From contig CM055106.1 in NCBI GenBank assembly GCA_029204225.1, positions 1,154,933 through 1,218,932 on the forward strand: a DNA stretch of 64,000 bases. Reading direction: 5' to 3'. Below, piece after piece: positions 41,739 to 53,936 of this stretch; the stretch's first letter is position 1, and each line of letters begins with the position of its first letter. The DNA is from Diphasiastrum complanatum. Lineage: Eukaryota; Streptophyta; Lycopodiopsida; Lycopodiales; Lycopodiaceae. Below the pieces are notes generated by a model. That model saw nothing but the letters and a program-made list of their open reading frames with translations. It was not told the origin of the DNA and ran no database searches. The translations under genes and the position numbers were made by a program.

Positions 41739-42960
41739 GATAGTGGATCTTCCAAAGAGAAAGAGACCCATTTGGCAACAAATCGATATATAGGATGAAG
41801 TACAATACCGATGGAACCATTGCAAAACACAATGCAAGGCTTGTAGTGAAAGGCTATGCCATAGAGTAAGGGCATTGATTATGAGAAGACCTTCGCTTGT
41901 GTGGCTAAGTGGAACACACACTTTGCATGGTGATTGCCTTGGCGACATTATTTGGGAGGAGTCAACATCAAATGGATGTAAAGTCCTCTTTTTTTGAATG
42001 GTAAGCTTTAAGAAGAAGTGTACATGGAGCAAATTAGTGGGTTTGTGATACAAGGCATAGCAGATTGAAGAAGGCCTTGTACGGATTTAGGCAAGCTTGG
42101 TATAGCCACTTTGATAAGTATCTCTTGTCTAGAGGTTTGATACACACTTGTTTAGATTTCAACCTTTGCTACTTTGCTGGCGACTCTAGCATCACACTGA
42201 TTGTGTTATAAGCAGATGACCTCATAATCACAGACAATGATGATGATTTGACTAGTGCTATAAAAATGGATCTATCCTCCAACTTTTATATGATTGACCT
42301 TGGCTAGATGCACTATTGTTGTTTTTCAGTGAAAATTTGGCAAAGACATGCTGGTATTACACTCATGCAAATGAGTTATGTGAATAAAATTTTGAAACAT
42401 TCCAAGATGTGCAATAGTAAGCCAATGTCTCCACCTGTGGAGGTTGGTAAGAAACTTTCTAACCAGGATGAGCGTGCGCTAGTTGATGCTACTTTGTTTC
42501 ATCAATTAGGTGGTTCACTGATTTATCTCCCACCTACTCATCCTGATATAAGCTATGATGTAAGTAATCTGAGTCAATTCATGGCTACGCCTAGGGAGGC
42601 TCATTGGAAAGCGGCAAAGAGAATTCTTCATTACATTAAAAGGACACTAACCCATGGATTGCTATATGAGAGACAACACGCTTTACCAGTTTTGCAATGC
42701 TTCATAGATTCGGATTGGACAGGCTGTGTAGATGACAGAAGATCCACCACATGTTATGCTTTTTGTATTGGTGATGTTGTGTTTTCTTGCTCTAGTAAGA
42801 AGCAGGATACAATTGCTCTTTTCAGCAAAGAATCAGAGTACAAAGCTCTATGTTCAGCTATGTAGGAGACAATATGGTTAAGAAGAATGATGGAAGACAT
42901 AGGCATCCTACAAAGTAAGCCTACGTGTGATAGCCAGAGCACCATTCAGCTATGGTCTTT
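41700..42960 (+). pseudogene. Copia RT/RNase H remnant (right arm, best preserved)
   Basis: Pieces in changing frames are NTDGTIAKH, KALYGFRQAWYSHFDKYLLS, a damaged active site (stop plus ADDLI in place of Y-x-DD) and an open 185-aa run (42308-42865). The open run covers [48 protein letters not shown] and [20 protein letters not shown]. It is truncated at the C-terminus shortly after MMEDIGILQ. Confidence 0.85.
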
Positions 42961-43094
42961 TTGAGTGGTCTTTTTAATTTCGGGTATGGGATCCCTTCAA
43001 TAGTGTCTATATTCGCCAATTTCATGTTGACTACCTATCACATTTGATAATTTAATACATACTTCAGAAAGTTGCTTTGAAATCCACATTTTAG

Positions 43095-43710
43095 ATATAC
43101 GGGCTATTATTGATGAAGCTCATTCAGGGTCCGCGGGTGGACATTTTCCCACCGAAATAACCATGCATAAGATTTTGCAGGTACGGCCAAGGTTGTGGAA
43201 AGATACTATGGCATTCTGTCATAGTTGTGATGTTTGTCAATGACAAGGACGGCCGGTTCCCATGATGGATTATCCATTGGTACCACTACAGCCAATAGAG
43301 CCGTTTCAGCCATGGGTATTGGATTTTAGTGGTAAAATTAACCCGACTTTGGCAAATGGGCACAAATATATTGACGTAACAACTGATTGCGCTACAAAGT
43401 GGGCAGAACCAAAAGCCTTGTTGGACAATACTGCAAAATCCACTGCTTAATTCATATTTACTGATATTTTTACTCAATTTGGATTTCCATTAGAAATTGT
43501 GTCTGATAGAGGTCCACATTTTGTGAATAATACTTTGAAGAAGATTGACATATTTGTTTCAAATTAATCCCATCAACTTCTTATTATTCGTGCGATAATG
43601 GTCAAGCCGAGGTTAACAATAAAACTTTGAAGGCCATTATAGCAAAACAGGTGTTGGAAAAAGAGGTTCATGGCATGAATTTTTACAACCAGCATTATGG
43701 GTGTATCACA
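43095..43710 (+). pseudogene. Ty3/gypsy integrase remnant
   Basis: The zinc-binding part reads DEAHSGSAGGHFPTEITMHK and CHSCDVCQ (H, H, C, C). After a stop comes the core: PWVLDFSGKINPTLANGHKY (first Asp), TTDCATKWAEP, a stop, FGFPLEIVSDRGPHF (second Asp) and, after a shift, NGQAEVNNKTL (Glu). All three catalytic positions are visible but stops and frameshifts separate them. It begins at the right inverted-arm boundary and ends in the minisatellite. Confidence 0.85.
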
Positions 43711-43724
43711 CATTCGCTACTGCT

Positions 43725-44216
43725 TCTGTATCTACTGTAATAAGACCTCTTCTAGACTGCAATCATTTCCTTTGTGGTTGCCTTTGGTTCATCCAACTTC
43801 ATCTCAAACCGTAATACACCGTAACCATTGACTTGGTGGTTGCCTTCGGCCAAAATTGCAACTCGCTACTTGGCGGTTGCCTTTGGTCTTCTTTCATCCA
43901 AAACTGCAACAGACCGTAACTCGCTACTTGGCAGTTGCCTTCGGTCTTTTTCCATCCACAGCCGCAACAGACCATAATTGTTGACTTGGCGGTTGCCTAC
44001 AGTCCATCCAACTTCTTATCAAACCATAATGGACCGCAACTAGCTACTTGGCAGTTGTCTTTGGTCCATCCAACTTCGAATCAAACCATAATAGACTACA
44101 ACTCCATAATTGGCGGTTGCCCTCAGTCCATCCAACTTCGTATCAAGCCGTAATAGACCACAACCGTTGCCTTGGCAGTTGCCTACGGTCCATTTTCAAC
44201 TTCGTATTTGCCTAAC
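43725..44216. repeat. Degenerate minisatellite, about seven units of 44-64 bp
   Basis: The core ttggcggttgcc recurs near 43833, 43877, 43928, 43986, 44050, 44109 and 44172, with catccaacttcgtatcaaaccgtaatagacc between. Unit length grows along the array. Same family as 23880-24120. Confidence 0.8.
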
Positions 44217-44217
44217 A

Positions 44218-44486
44218 GTTACGACATTTCTTTCTTAAGCTAGTTGGATTTCCTATTGTGTTTGTGTCACCCTAGATACAAGTAGATTAATTAATTTTTC
44301 TATATTTTTATCTCTTGTCACCAAGTCATCTTCACATATTGTCATATTAAAGTGATAAAAGAACTTTTTTCTGAATTTAATTTATCAATTTAGATATAAG
44401 CCTTCAAAGTTAATTAATCTACTTGTATCTAGGGTGACAAAAACACAATAGGAAATCCAACTAGCTTAAGAAAGAAATGTCGTAAC
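44218..44486. repeat. 77-bp inverted repeat with 115-bp loop
   Basis: 44218-44294 is the near-perfect reverse complement of 44410-44486. The same sequence occurs once in the spacer at about 23500-23582. The hairpin is the junction where the inverted 775-bp arm meets a direct copy of the same spacer. Confidence 0.85.
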
Positions 44487-45182
44487 GTAATATCAATTAC
44501 CTTGAGAATAAGAGCAAATAGTGCACACACAAACTAATACTTGAGCTAGACAAAAGCTATTGCAAATCAAATGCCCGCTAATAGTATCACTATGCATATT
44601 TTATTATCTTTTTGGAAAGAAGACTATAGGCATTGTCTCTTATAGCATCATCCAACTTCCCTCATCCTGAGGTTAAGCTCTACTGAGACATAGTTTATTA
44701 GGGACACATGGTACTTCATAAGAATCTTTGGCAACAAAAGCATGGAGGAATCATTCCATTTACATTCTATTAGGTTTTGTATGTTCTAGTTACATCTTGA
44801 TATGTAAAATTGATGTAAGAAATTGTGAAGCATCTAATGTGGACACTATTATGTATATCAATTATGAAAGCTATTATAAAACCATAGAAAGAAGGTCTTA
44901 CTTAGGATGGAGATTATTCTAAATTTATATCAAAGTTGTGTGGTACAACTAGTTGAGGTGTGAATCAATATCTACTAGTATAGCTTAGTCAAGTTGATTT
45001 TATTTGACAATTTTGAGGCCAATATGCATTTTTATCTTAGAAATAGACTTTATAAAGTTAATAAGGCCCAATAATAGTGGATTTACTATTTTTGACAACT
45101 TAGGCAATTTGACAAGGTCAAATTTGGACCTACTCTAATTGGTTACTAGAGATGCATTGAATCTAGTCATCTTAGATCTAGG
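44407..45182. repeat. Arm of the 775-bp inverted repeat with 22808-23582
   Basis: Reverse complement of 22808-23582, nearly identical. No gene is recognised. Positions 45183-45520 that follow are AT-rich with no supported feature. Confidence 0.85.
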
Positions 45183-45524
45183 GTTTGGAAGAGATCTAGA
45201 AACTTCCATAAGTAGATAAGCTTGTGTAAGAGCATCCAAATGGGGCCAGAGGCTGTTATAAATAGGCATACAAGTGTGGGAGAAATTCATAGACTCCCTC
45301 ATTCTTCTCTCATTCATTCTTATGGAAGACATCTCTTTGGGTTCTACATCTATTTTTTGCATATTTGTGATGATATAGTGGATTCTTGTGTATAGAATGG
45401 CATTTTTCTTATGCGTATGAGTTCCCATGTTTGAGTACTATTGTTGTATGGCTGTTGTAGACAAGTTCTTATTGAGTTTACATCTTCTATGTGTAGTAGA
45501 TGCATGATTTCTACATTGTTAATG

Positions 45525-46600
45525 AAGCTAGTGAAAGGCTATGCCATAGAGTAAGGGCATTGATTATGAGAAGACCTTCGCTTGTGTGGCTAAGTGGAAC
45601 ACACACTTTGCATGGTGATTGCCTTGGCGACATTATTTGGGAGGAGTCAACATCAAATGGATGTAAAGTCCTCTTTTTTTGAATGGTAATCTTTAAGAAG
45701 AAGTGTACATGGAGCAACTTAGTGGGTTTGTGAGACAAGGCATAGCAGAATGAAGAAGGCCTTGTACGGATTTAGGCAAACTTGGTATAGCCACTTTGAT
45801 AAGTATCTCTTGTCTAGAGGTTTGATACACACTTTTTCAGATTTCAACCTTTACTACTTTGCTGGCGACACTAATGATGATTTGATTAGTGCTATAAAAA
45901 AGGATCTATCCTCCAACTTTGATATGTTTTGACCTTGGTTAGATGCACTATTGTTTTTTTTCAATGGAAATTTGGCAAAGACGTGCTGGTATTACACTCA
46001 TGCAAATGAATTATGTGAATAAAATTTTGAAACATTCCAAGATGTGCAATAGTAAGCCAATGTCTCCACCTATGCAGGTTGGTACGAAACTTTCTAACTA
46101 GGATGAGAGTGCGCTAGTTGATGCTACTTTGTTTCATTACTTAGGTGGTTCACTGATTTATCTCCCACCTACTCATCCTGATATAAGCTATGATGTAAGT
46201 GTTCTGAGTCAATTCATGGCTACGCCTAGGGAGGCTCATTGGAAAGCGGCAAAGAGAATTCTTCATTACATTAAAACGACACTAACCCATGGATTGCTAT
46301 ATGGGAGACAACATGCTTTGCCAGTTTTGCAAGGCTTCATAGATTCGGATTGGACAGGCTGTGTAGATGACAATTATCCACCACATGTTATGCTTTTCGT
46401 ATTGGTGATGGTGTGTTTTCTTGCTCTAGTAAGAAGCAGGATACAATTGCTCTTTTCACCATGAAGCAGAGTACAAAGCTCTATGTTTAGCTATGTAGGA
46501 GACAATATGGTTAAGAAGAATGATGGAAGACATAGGCATCCTACAAAGTAAGCCTACGTGTGACAGCTAGAGCACCATTCAGCTATGGTCTTTTTGAGTG
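45525..46600 (+). pseudogene. Third copia RT/RNase H remnant
   Basis: It starts in the middle of RT (tgaaaggctatgcc), reads KALYGFRQTWYSHFDKYLLS, lacks the catalytic box through a deletion between FAGD and NDDLI, then [33 protein letters not shown] and SDWTGCVDD. The RNase H then shifts frame. It closely matches 41840-42990, so it was copied from that family, and ends at the shared gggatccctt (46621). Confidence 0.85.
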
Positions 46601-46694
46601 GTCTTTTAAATTTGGGATATGGGATCCCTTCATATTCCACTATACTCGAAATTGATGTACAAAATTTTCCATAGCCCAGTACTTATTAATTACT

Positions 46695-46958
46695 TCACAC
46701 TTTGATCTTCCATCTACTAATTATAGTCAGCAGCCCATACAAGACAAGTATTCCTATACATATCCAAAACAAAATAGGCACACCAAGAATCCAAGAACCG
46801 ATGTTCCAGGACTCAAATCCTCCTAACTGATTTTTGTCCAGCTGCCTCTCCACCTGTTGACTTTTGTCCAACTGCCTCTCCACCTGTTGGCTTTCCAATG
46901 GTTGTATTGTCACCGATTGATGTTGCAATTGTTGGTCTGCCAGCATCTGCCTTGCCAT
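46695..46958 (-). CDS. Small putative membrane-anchored ORF (87 aa), unrecognised
   Basis: The frame has a Gln-rich N-terminal half with a 9-residue duplication (QQVERQLDK twice), then a hydrophobic stretch of about 25 residues (ILGVPILFWICIGILVLYG) and a short basic tail (SRWKIKV). This is the layout of a stem plus one transmembrane anchor. The upstream sequence in the same frame is interrupted by a stop. It is a single copy in the window and lies between retroelement remnants, so it could be the end of an element-borne or viral-like membrane protein, or chance. Coding status is uncertain. Confidence 0.35.
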   Translation of the reverse strand: MARQMLADQQLQHQSVTIQPLESQQVERQLDKSQQVERQLDKNQLGGFESWNIGSWILGVPILFWICIGILVLYGLLTIISRWKIKV

Positions 46959-47117
46959 TTCAATTATTCGCTATTGCTTAGCTGTAATAGCGCATGAAAA
47001 TTCACGGGTATCCCATTTTCTGTCTTGATTGTTGGAACATCCTCCATACATCGTTGTGGCCTTCTTTGTACTCTGTTCTCAGCCATATCTCTGTAACAGG
47101 ATGACTATCTATAGAAC

Positions 47118-47592
47118 AACTAATCAAACAGATCTTGATTCTACTAACAAAGCGCACAGTTTACTTGACAAAGGATAAGAAAGTCGATCATCAACATTCA
47201 AGCTAAGATCACTACGATCTTGGATCTAGAAGGTTCAAACTACTTGATTTGGAAATTAAAGACTTCACTCTTGTTGAAGGGCAAAGGTCTATGGCAATGG
47301 GTAGAACCAATTGAGGAGAAGCTAGTAGCTACTCCTAGCAAAGAACTTTAAGAATGGAGTTTAAAAAATGACAAAGCTATAGCAATTATTGCGTCTTCAG
47401 TACATGACAGTATAATTCTAGATTTTATATCAATTTCTAACGCAAAGGATTTATGGGAAGAATTGCAAACCAAGGATGAGACTCGATCTCTAATCAAATC
47501 ATGTTCTTGGAAGACCAATTAACTTACCTACAGTGGGACGACAAAGACTTGAACACATTCGTGCGAAAGATTAAAGATCTGTTTATTCTTCA
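47118..47592 (+). pseudogene. LTR start joined to copia Gag remnant
   Basis: The first about 70 bp match the start of the LTR at 34827-35172 in opposite orientation. The Gag follows without the rest of the LTR or a leader: LDLEGSNYLIWKLKTSLLLK, GLWQWVEPIEEK, a stop, KNDKAIAIIASSV and NAKDLWEELQTKDE, then frame breaks. The pattern is the N-terminal UBN2-type copia Gag. It stops at 47592, where the LTR-like repeat begins. Confidence 0.75.
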
Positions 47593-48165
47593 TGGTAGGA
47601 CATTTATGAAGTTAAAGTTGATAGGTTAGTTAATGTTTAGTCATATTCGAGAGGAACCCGAACAATTCGTAAGTGACCACAAGGTCATCAATTGTGGTTT
47701 CCATGCGGTCTCTATGTGAAGCTGAACCGACCACTTGCGGTCATTACGAAGGGTTGCGATACTGGATTGCAGTAACCTCACAAAAGTATAAATAGGACAT
47801 TTGGAGCCAGATTGGGGGCTTTTGGATTTATGTTTAGGTAGTAGTATGTTCAAAAGACTAAGGGTGAGAGCCGAGCGTCTTAAATGTTCAGTATTCCAGA
47901 TTCTATATTGTACTACAGGCAGCAAGATGAATTTTCTTGCCTAAGACCTCTTAGCAGTGGCAATGTTGGCTCTGTTTGTTGTTCAATATGTAATTTTAGG
48001 TGTTTGGAAATGTTGACTATGTTTGCTAGTCAGTCTATGGAATGCAATTGAGCAATGTTATTTCCTTGTATCCACATATTCTTGTGATGGTTAGTTCTGG
48101 GTTCTATAATAGCGATGTTCTGTTAATTGGTTGTTCTGTACTATTGCAATGGACTACAATATATG
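47593..48165 (+). repeat. Truncated LTR-like repeat
   Basis: Corresponds to the last three-quarters of the 726-bp repeat, starting at catggtaggacatttatg and ending attgca-atggactac. It carries the mirrored tgaccacaag/cttgtggtca pair and a tataaatagg box near 47790. About 48166-48330 is spacer with no feature seen. Confidence 0.5.
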
Positions 48166-48599
48166 AATGCACGAATTAGCTTTAGGGGAGTTGTTCATAA
48201 TTTATTCAGGGTTTTGTTGCCATAATTTGCTTGCAACATTGCGACTACATAATGCACCTGCAAACAATTTGGCCAAGCTCCAACAATAATACGTTCTGGA
48301 ATAAACAAAAGATTTAACAACCTGGTCTCTGGAAGCTAGCAAGAAGAGCAAATAGCAATGTCTTGCCATCCCTATTTACAATGAAACATTGATGTTGGAA
48401 ACTGAAATCATTTTACCAAGAAATGCTTTTTTCTTCAAAAGACAAACCTTGCACAAAACTTCTAAAATTACTTGATATTCAGTAACAACTCATTTTTTTG
48501 TCACTTGGCTCTTTTGCAATTCTTAAAATAATATAGAATTTGTGTGTCAAAACATCAATTTAATTTAATCATTTCTGAATAATAATTTTGAGCATCCTT

Positions 48600-49098
48600 C
48601 ATACCAGACATCGATATGTGGGATCGTTCTCGGGTATCATATACTGCCAATGATACTACAGGTCGATACCGCGTATCAACTTGTCGTATCATTTGTTAAA
48701 AAAAGACTTTTTGTCATAATAGAGTCATTTATAGATGACATGACAAATTCATACCGGGTATCTGTCATATCAAATTGAAAAATGATATGAGAGATCGATA
48801 CCAAGAAATCGATAGCGGATATCGATCTGCCATATCAAATTGACAAATGATACGAGAGATCCATACCGGGTATCGATTTCTCATATCATTTTTCAATTTG
48901 ATAAGGCAGATCGACACTCGGTATCGATTTCACGTATCAAACTGACAAATGATACTAGAGATCGATACTTGGTATTGATGTCTAGTATCATTTGTAAATT
49001 TGATACTATAGATCGATACCCGATATCAAAATTCCAGATCATTTGTCAGTTTGACATGGCAAATCGATACCAGGTATCGATTTGTCGTATCAAATTGA
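48600..49098. repeat. Palindromic GATACC/GGTATC array, right copy
   Basis: Same as 270-770 apart from a 1-bp deletion near 48607. All dyad centres are kept. Confidence 0.8.
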
Positions 49099-49265
49099 CA
49101 AATTTTAGTGACAAGATAAAGATAAAATATTGCTTTTTAGATGCACATTTTGACAATTTTCTGTCTACTTTCTCTTTCTTTTTGGCAAAACTGGTTCGCA
49201 TGCATATTCTATATTGATAATAACCGACTCAAAAGAGAGTTTAATGACTGTTTGGTAGCTTTCTC

Positions 49266-49718
49266 ATGTTTATCCATACTGTAATAGCAAACCCACACAA
49301 AAGATCAAATTTAAAGTCTAGGAGGGATTTGTTACTCCTAAGGCGACACATAAGAAGCGGAGGACTGGTCATCCCAGAGGTGAGGGTGACTCACCCGCAA
49401 AAGTCTCCACCATCTGTGATAATCTACAACCAAAAAAAAATTGTTGTAGAGAAATTTGATGAAAAGATTAGTTATCATTCATACGAGGCATATCAGTGGG
49501 CTATTATCACAAAAGGTGATAAAGTATGCTTGGTCATGTCTAGAAATAAAGGTGTAGCTCCATTTAGTGAACCGAAAATGGCTGGTCATATACATGATAA
49601 TTACTATGATGAGGACGACGATTCCAAGATATTGTTCAAGACTGAGAACAAAGGCTCATTCAAGGAGCTTTTCTTTTTCGAAAGCAATTGTAGTGTCAAG
49701 AATTGCCTCCCTATATAA
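49266..49718 (+). CDS. BAH-like family A ORF, right copy
   Basis: 150 aa, one Val to Ala change (MAGHIHDNYYDE) relative to 937-1389. The reading frame is intact. Function unknown, BAH-like pattern tentative. Confidence 0.4.
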   Translation: MFIHTVIANPHKRSNLKSRRDLLLLRRHIRSGGLVIPEVRVTHPQKSPPSVIIYNQKKIVVEKFDEKISYHSYEAYQWAIITKGDKVCLVMSRNKGVAPFSEPKMAGHIHDNYYDEDDDSKILFKTENKGSFKELFFFESNCSVKNCLPI

Positions 49719-50192
49719 CGATCACCAAATGAAGTTCTTCAAGAATCATGTCACATGCAAACCAACAAGTCACATGTGGAGCATGAACCACCCAACCAAT
49801 ATGGACAGGGTAGTCAATACCCTAAGCCGTAGTTAAGAACACAAGAGAGGAGAGGAGAAACTGAATTCACAATAGGGAGATGGGCGAGTTTCCATAGGAT
49901 ATATTTCTCCAAGAGAGAGAGAATACTCCTCCTAGGATCCCCATGCAAACTGTATTGAGCTATTGACCTACTATTCTTGCATTAAAGCAGTCATTCGACA
50001 TGCATGTGCTCCTATGTCCAATTATAGGTCTGTGCCCTCATATGATTATTGATTACTTGATATGACCACGTCTAAAATGACGTAGCATAAAAGAGCCACA
50101 TACAACTGGAGTGACCGGCTATCCACGTCAGGAATTATTCTGATGCCCGTGTATAGGACATGGACATAACATTCTTCCCCCTTGAACCACTT

Positions 50193-50574
50193 CTATCTCT
50201 AGAAGTGAAACCTAGGGAAATTCTTCCTAATGCTTTTGACCCGCTCCCACGAATCATCATCCTCAGTCCGTCCCTTCCACCTGACCAAGCACTCAGAGAT
50301 AGAACAATTTCTCAATTGTTTATCTCTGGTTCTGAGTACTTTCTCAGGTTCCAAGGAACACTAAACAATAAGTCCTCCAATTGGGTAAGATCTTCCTCTG
50401 AACCAACTACGTCACCTTCATGTAAACTTCATTTTAGGCGGCTTATATGAAACACATGATGAGTTGTAGGCTTGTTTTGAAGATCTAGTTCGTCAGCTAA
50501 AGAACCAATTTTCTTTATAATCTGAAACGGTTCACAATATCTATATGTTTGCTCTTTCTATGAAAAACTCCATT
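50193..50574 (-). pseudogene. Chromovirus chromodomain remnant, right copy
   Basis: As 1879-2260, but a Gln codon near 50199 has become TAG, so the chromodomain ends two codons earlier. It shares the internal TGA and the frame change with the left copy, so those predate the duplication. Confidence 0.8.
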
Positions 50575-51234
50575 TTTGCAGATGAAAATACCCAGTCCAT
50601 GCACGAATAGACTATCAGTGTGAATCAAATGTGAACTAGCCTTAAAGATTTTTTATGGTTTATTTGAAATCCCAATTTTGGTTTCCCACTAAAGAAACTC
50701 ACTTTTTATATGAATATATAGTACCCAGGTATGTTGCAAAGACGTTCTTGGAAATCAAAGAAAAATCATGAGTCACGTAGGCATTTACAACATCTAATTT
50801 CAGAGAGTTCAAAGCAAGAAATTTAGGTAAAAAATGTCTAGAACTTGCAAGTTGAGGAGAAACAAATACTAGTCAAGACAAAATCTGCAACAATGACATA
50901 AAACATTAAGAAGGTAAAGGATGGGGAATGGATTGTGGGCCAAAATTAAGAGCCATGTCTATTTATCCCACTACTGTTGAAAAACATACCACTGATGTTG
51001 ATGAACTATTTACTTGTTCTACATTTGTTCGTGTGGGAACATGCTCCCTAGTGGATATCGACAAATGCTAGCCGATATTTTTGCACTCAAAATCCAACTA
51101 AAATGTGGATTTCAAAGCAACTTTTTCGTCTGAAGTATGTAGTAAATTATCAAATGTGATAGGTAGTCAACATGAAATTGGCGAATATAGACACTATTGA
51201 AGGGATCCCATACCCCAAATTAAAAAGACCACTC

Positions 51235-52390
51235 AAAAAGACCATAGCTGAATGGTGCTCTGGCTATCACACGTAGGCTTACTTTGTAGGATGCCTATGT
51301 CTTCCATCATTCTTCTTAACCATATTGTCCCCTACATAGCTGAACATAGAGCTTTGTACTCTGCTTCTATGGTGGAAAGAGCAATTGTATCCTGCTTCTT
51401 ACTAGAGCAAGAAAACACAGCATCACCAATACGAAAAGCATAACATGTGGTGGATCTTCTGTCATCTACACAGCCTGTCCAATCCGAATCTATGAAGCAT
51501 TGCAAAACTGGTAAAGCGTGTTGTCTCTCATATAGAAATCCATGGGTTAGTGTCCTTTTATTGTAATGAAGAATTCTCTTTGCCGCTTTCCAATGAGCCT
51601 CCCTAGGCGTAGCCATGAATTGACTCAGAACACTTACATCATAGCTTATATCAGGATGAGTAGGTGGGAGATAAATCAGTGAACCACCTAATTGATACTA
51701 TTGCACATCTTGGAATGTTTCAAGAAATTATTCACATAACTCATTTGCATGAGTGTAATACCAGCATGTCTTTGCCAAATTTTCACTGAAAAAAAACAAT
51801 AGTACATCTAACCAAGGTCAATCATATCAAAGTTGGAGGATAGATCCATTTTTATAGCACTAATCAAATCATCATCATTGTCTGTGATTATGAGGTCATC
51901 TACTTATAACAGAATCAGTGTGATGCTAGAGTCGCCAGCAAAGTAGTAAAGGTTGAAATCTGAAAAAGTGTGTATCAAACCTCTAGACAAGAGATACTTA
52001 TCAAAGTGGCTATACCAAGCTTGCCTAAATCCATACAAGGCCTTCTTCAATCTACTATGCCTTGTATCACAAACCCACTAAGTTGCTCCATGTACACTTC
52101 TTTTTAAAGCTTACCATTCAAAAAAAGAGGACTTTACATCCATTTGATGTTGACTCCTCCCAAATAATGTCGCCAAGGCAATCACCATGCAAAGTGTGTG
52201 TTCCACTTAGCCACACAAGCGAAGGTCTTCTCATAATCAATGCCCTTACTCTATGGCATAGCCTTTCACTACAAGCCTTGCCTTGTGTTTTGCAATGGTT
52301 CCATCGGTATTGTACTTCATCCTATATACCGATTTGTTGCCAAATGGGTCTCTTTCTCTTTGGAAGATCCACTATCTCACAAAGATCCAT
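51235..52390 (-). pseudogene. Copia RT/RNase H remnant, right copy
   Basis: As 2895-4050. RNase H is open at 51616-51332 with [22 protein letters not shown] replaces HWKVAKRIL, agreeing with the arm at 42600 and showing that the left copy changed. Confidence 0.85.
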
Positions 52391-53505
52391 TTATGCCCTT
52401 TGATGTTTGGCTTAATTGGGAAGCTTGTCCTTGTGACTGATGGAACTGAGTCAACACCTCTTGAGTGACTTTGGCCATCTGACCCACATCTGTATTAGAT
52501 ACCCGACTTGTACTCGGCCCTGCTTCCTCATTATAAGCCTCCTGCCTTACAGCCTTTCCTTTGTTCTTGTGTCGAGTAATGGCTTGCACATCTGTCAGTA
52601 ATGTCTCCTCAACCGTCAGCAGCTGCACAAGAGCATGATGCTCCGGAATATGTACTCCTCCTTGATTCGGTTGTTGGTTTAACCTCGGATTCTGATCATT
52701 AAAACTAGTGTTGACCCATGGTGGGGGTAAACCACGTTTTAAATTACCAACACACTGACGATGGTACATCACACAGTTAAAATAACGATGGCTGATTTTG
52801 ACGATAGTGTATTTGCCGTTGGAAGGGCCATTGTGGCAGCTGGCCCTGCATTATCGGCGGACCCTATTGGTAAGCCATCAACTGTGGTTGCATTGGTGGC
52901 TGTTGCATTTGAGGTTCTTGTTGTTGGTGCACTTGAATTGCAAATGCTCTGGTAGTTCTTATTGCTTGTAATCTGCAACAGTCATTCGCCCAATGATTGT
53001 ACGCATTACACATAACACAAGACTGGGTACTATTGGGACATTCATTGATATAATGTCCTTCAAGATAACAATTTCTACAAAATTTAACATTCCCCTATTG
53101 GAATTCTGTGGTAACCACGTCATTATTCCGAACAGATACTTGCTCTTTAGCATTGACTTTCTGTTTATGCTATTTAGACTTTTTTCCATTATCCGAAGAG
53201 GAACCGTCATTCGATTCCATGGAAGTATCAAGACTCTGATCCGGTGCCTGAGTCAGAATTTGAGAAACTGCTTCGTTGGTGGTGTCATCGGTGCTTACGG
53301 TATTTCTTTCTAGTCTCCTCCTCTTCCAGCTGTCGAGCAACCTTCACAATGTGTTCCAACCGTTGTCCCTATAGAGATGTAGTTCCTCTGCGAAGAACCT
53401 TATGCAATCTATGCCTGAAATACTTTATGCGTTTAGTGTCCGTTAATGGCTCTTGTAGCTTTTTCTCCAAAACCTTGAACCTCTGGACATAGGCTCTTCT
53501 ACCTA
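52377..53505 (-). pseudogene. Two-knuckle Gag remnant, right copy
   Basis: As 4037-5165, with both CCHC knuckles readable. The 131-aa tail is open at 52772-52377. Confidence 0.75.
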
Positions 53506-53900
53506 CTTTCTCCAAATGGCAATTTCTCAATTAGACATGTACAAATCTACATGCATGTGTCCATTAGAGTGATTGCATGCTTTGCATGTCACTATGGAAA
53601 CTTAGGACATTATGCATTTATTGTGGCTCGAGTTTCTACAAGGTCATAATTGACCAATTCCATGTGAATCTCTATATGCATGTCAAAGTAGACATTGTCA
53701 ACATTATTGCATATCATACTAGACCAACTAGACTTTATGCATGTCACTGGAATTTGATCTACCTAACGCAAACTCGCCCTATTCTACAAGGATATGTGCT
53801 CAATTCACATACCTTGGATATGTACAAAATATTTACATGGGTAGGATCCCCCAAACATTCACAACAGATGATAGATATGTTTTATAATTTTTAACAATTC
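53506..53900 (-). repeat. LTR-derived fragment, right copy
   Basis: As 5166-5560. It is inverted relative to the LTR at 62235-63126, and together with 54850-56870 it pairs with 60285-62600 as an inverted repeat inside this copy. Confidence 0.5.
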
Positions 53901-53936
53901 ATATGTTATTTTTGACAAGAAGCTTACAAAGCACAT

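Larger units (their letters stand above)
35778..43094 (-). repeat. Right arm of the large inverted repeat
   Basis: Reverse complement of 2758-10565. It lacks the BAH-like ORF B and the RNase H piece (joined at about 40135) and carries the copia leader/LTR block at 36405-37245 that the left arm lacks. It is therefore a separately evolved copy rather than a simple flip of the left arm. Confidence 0.9.
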
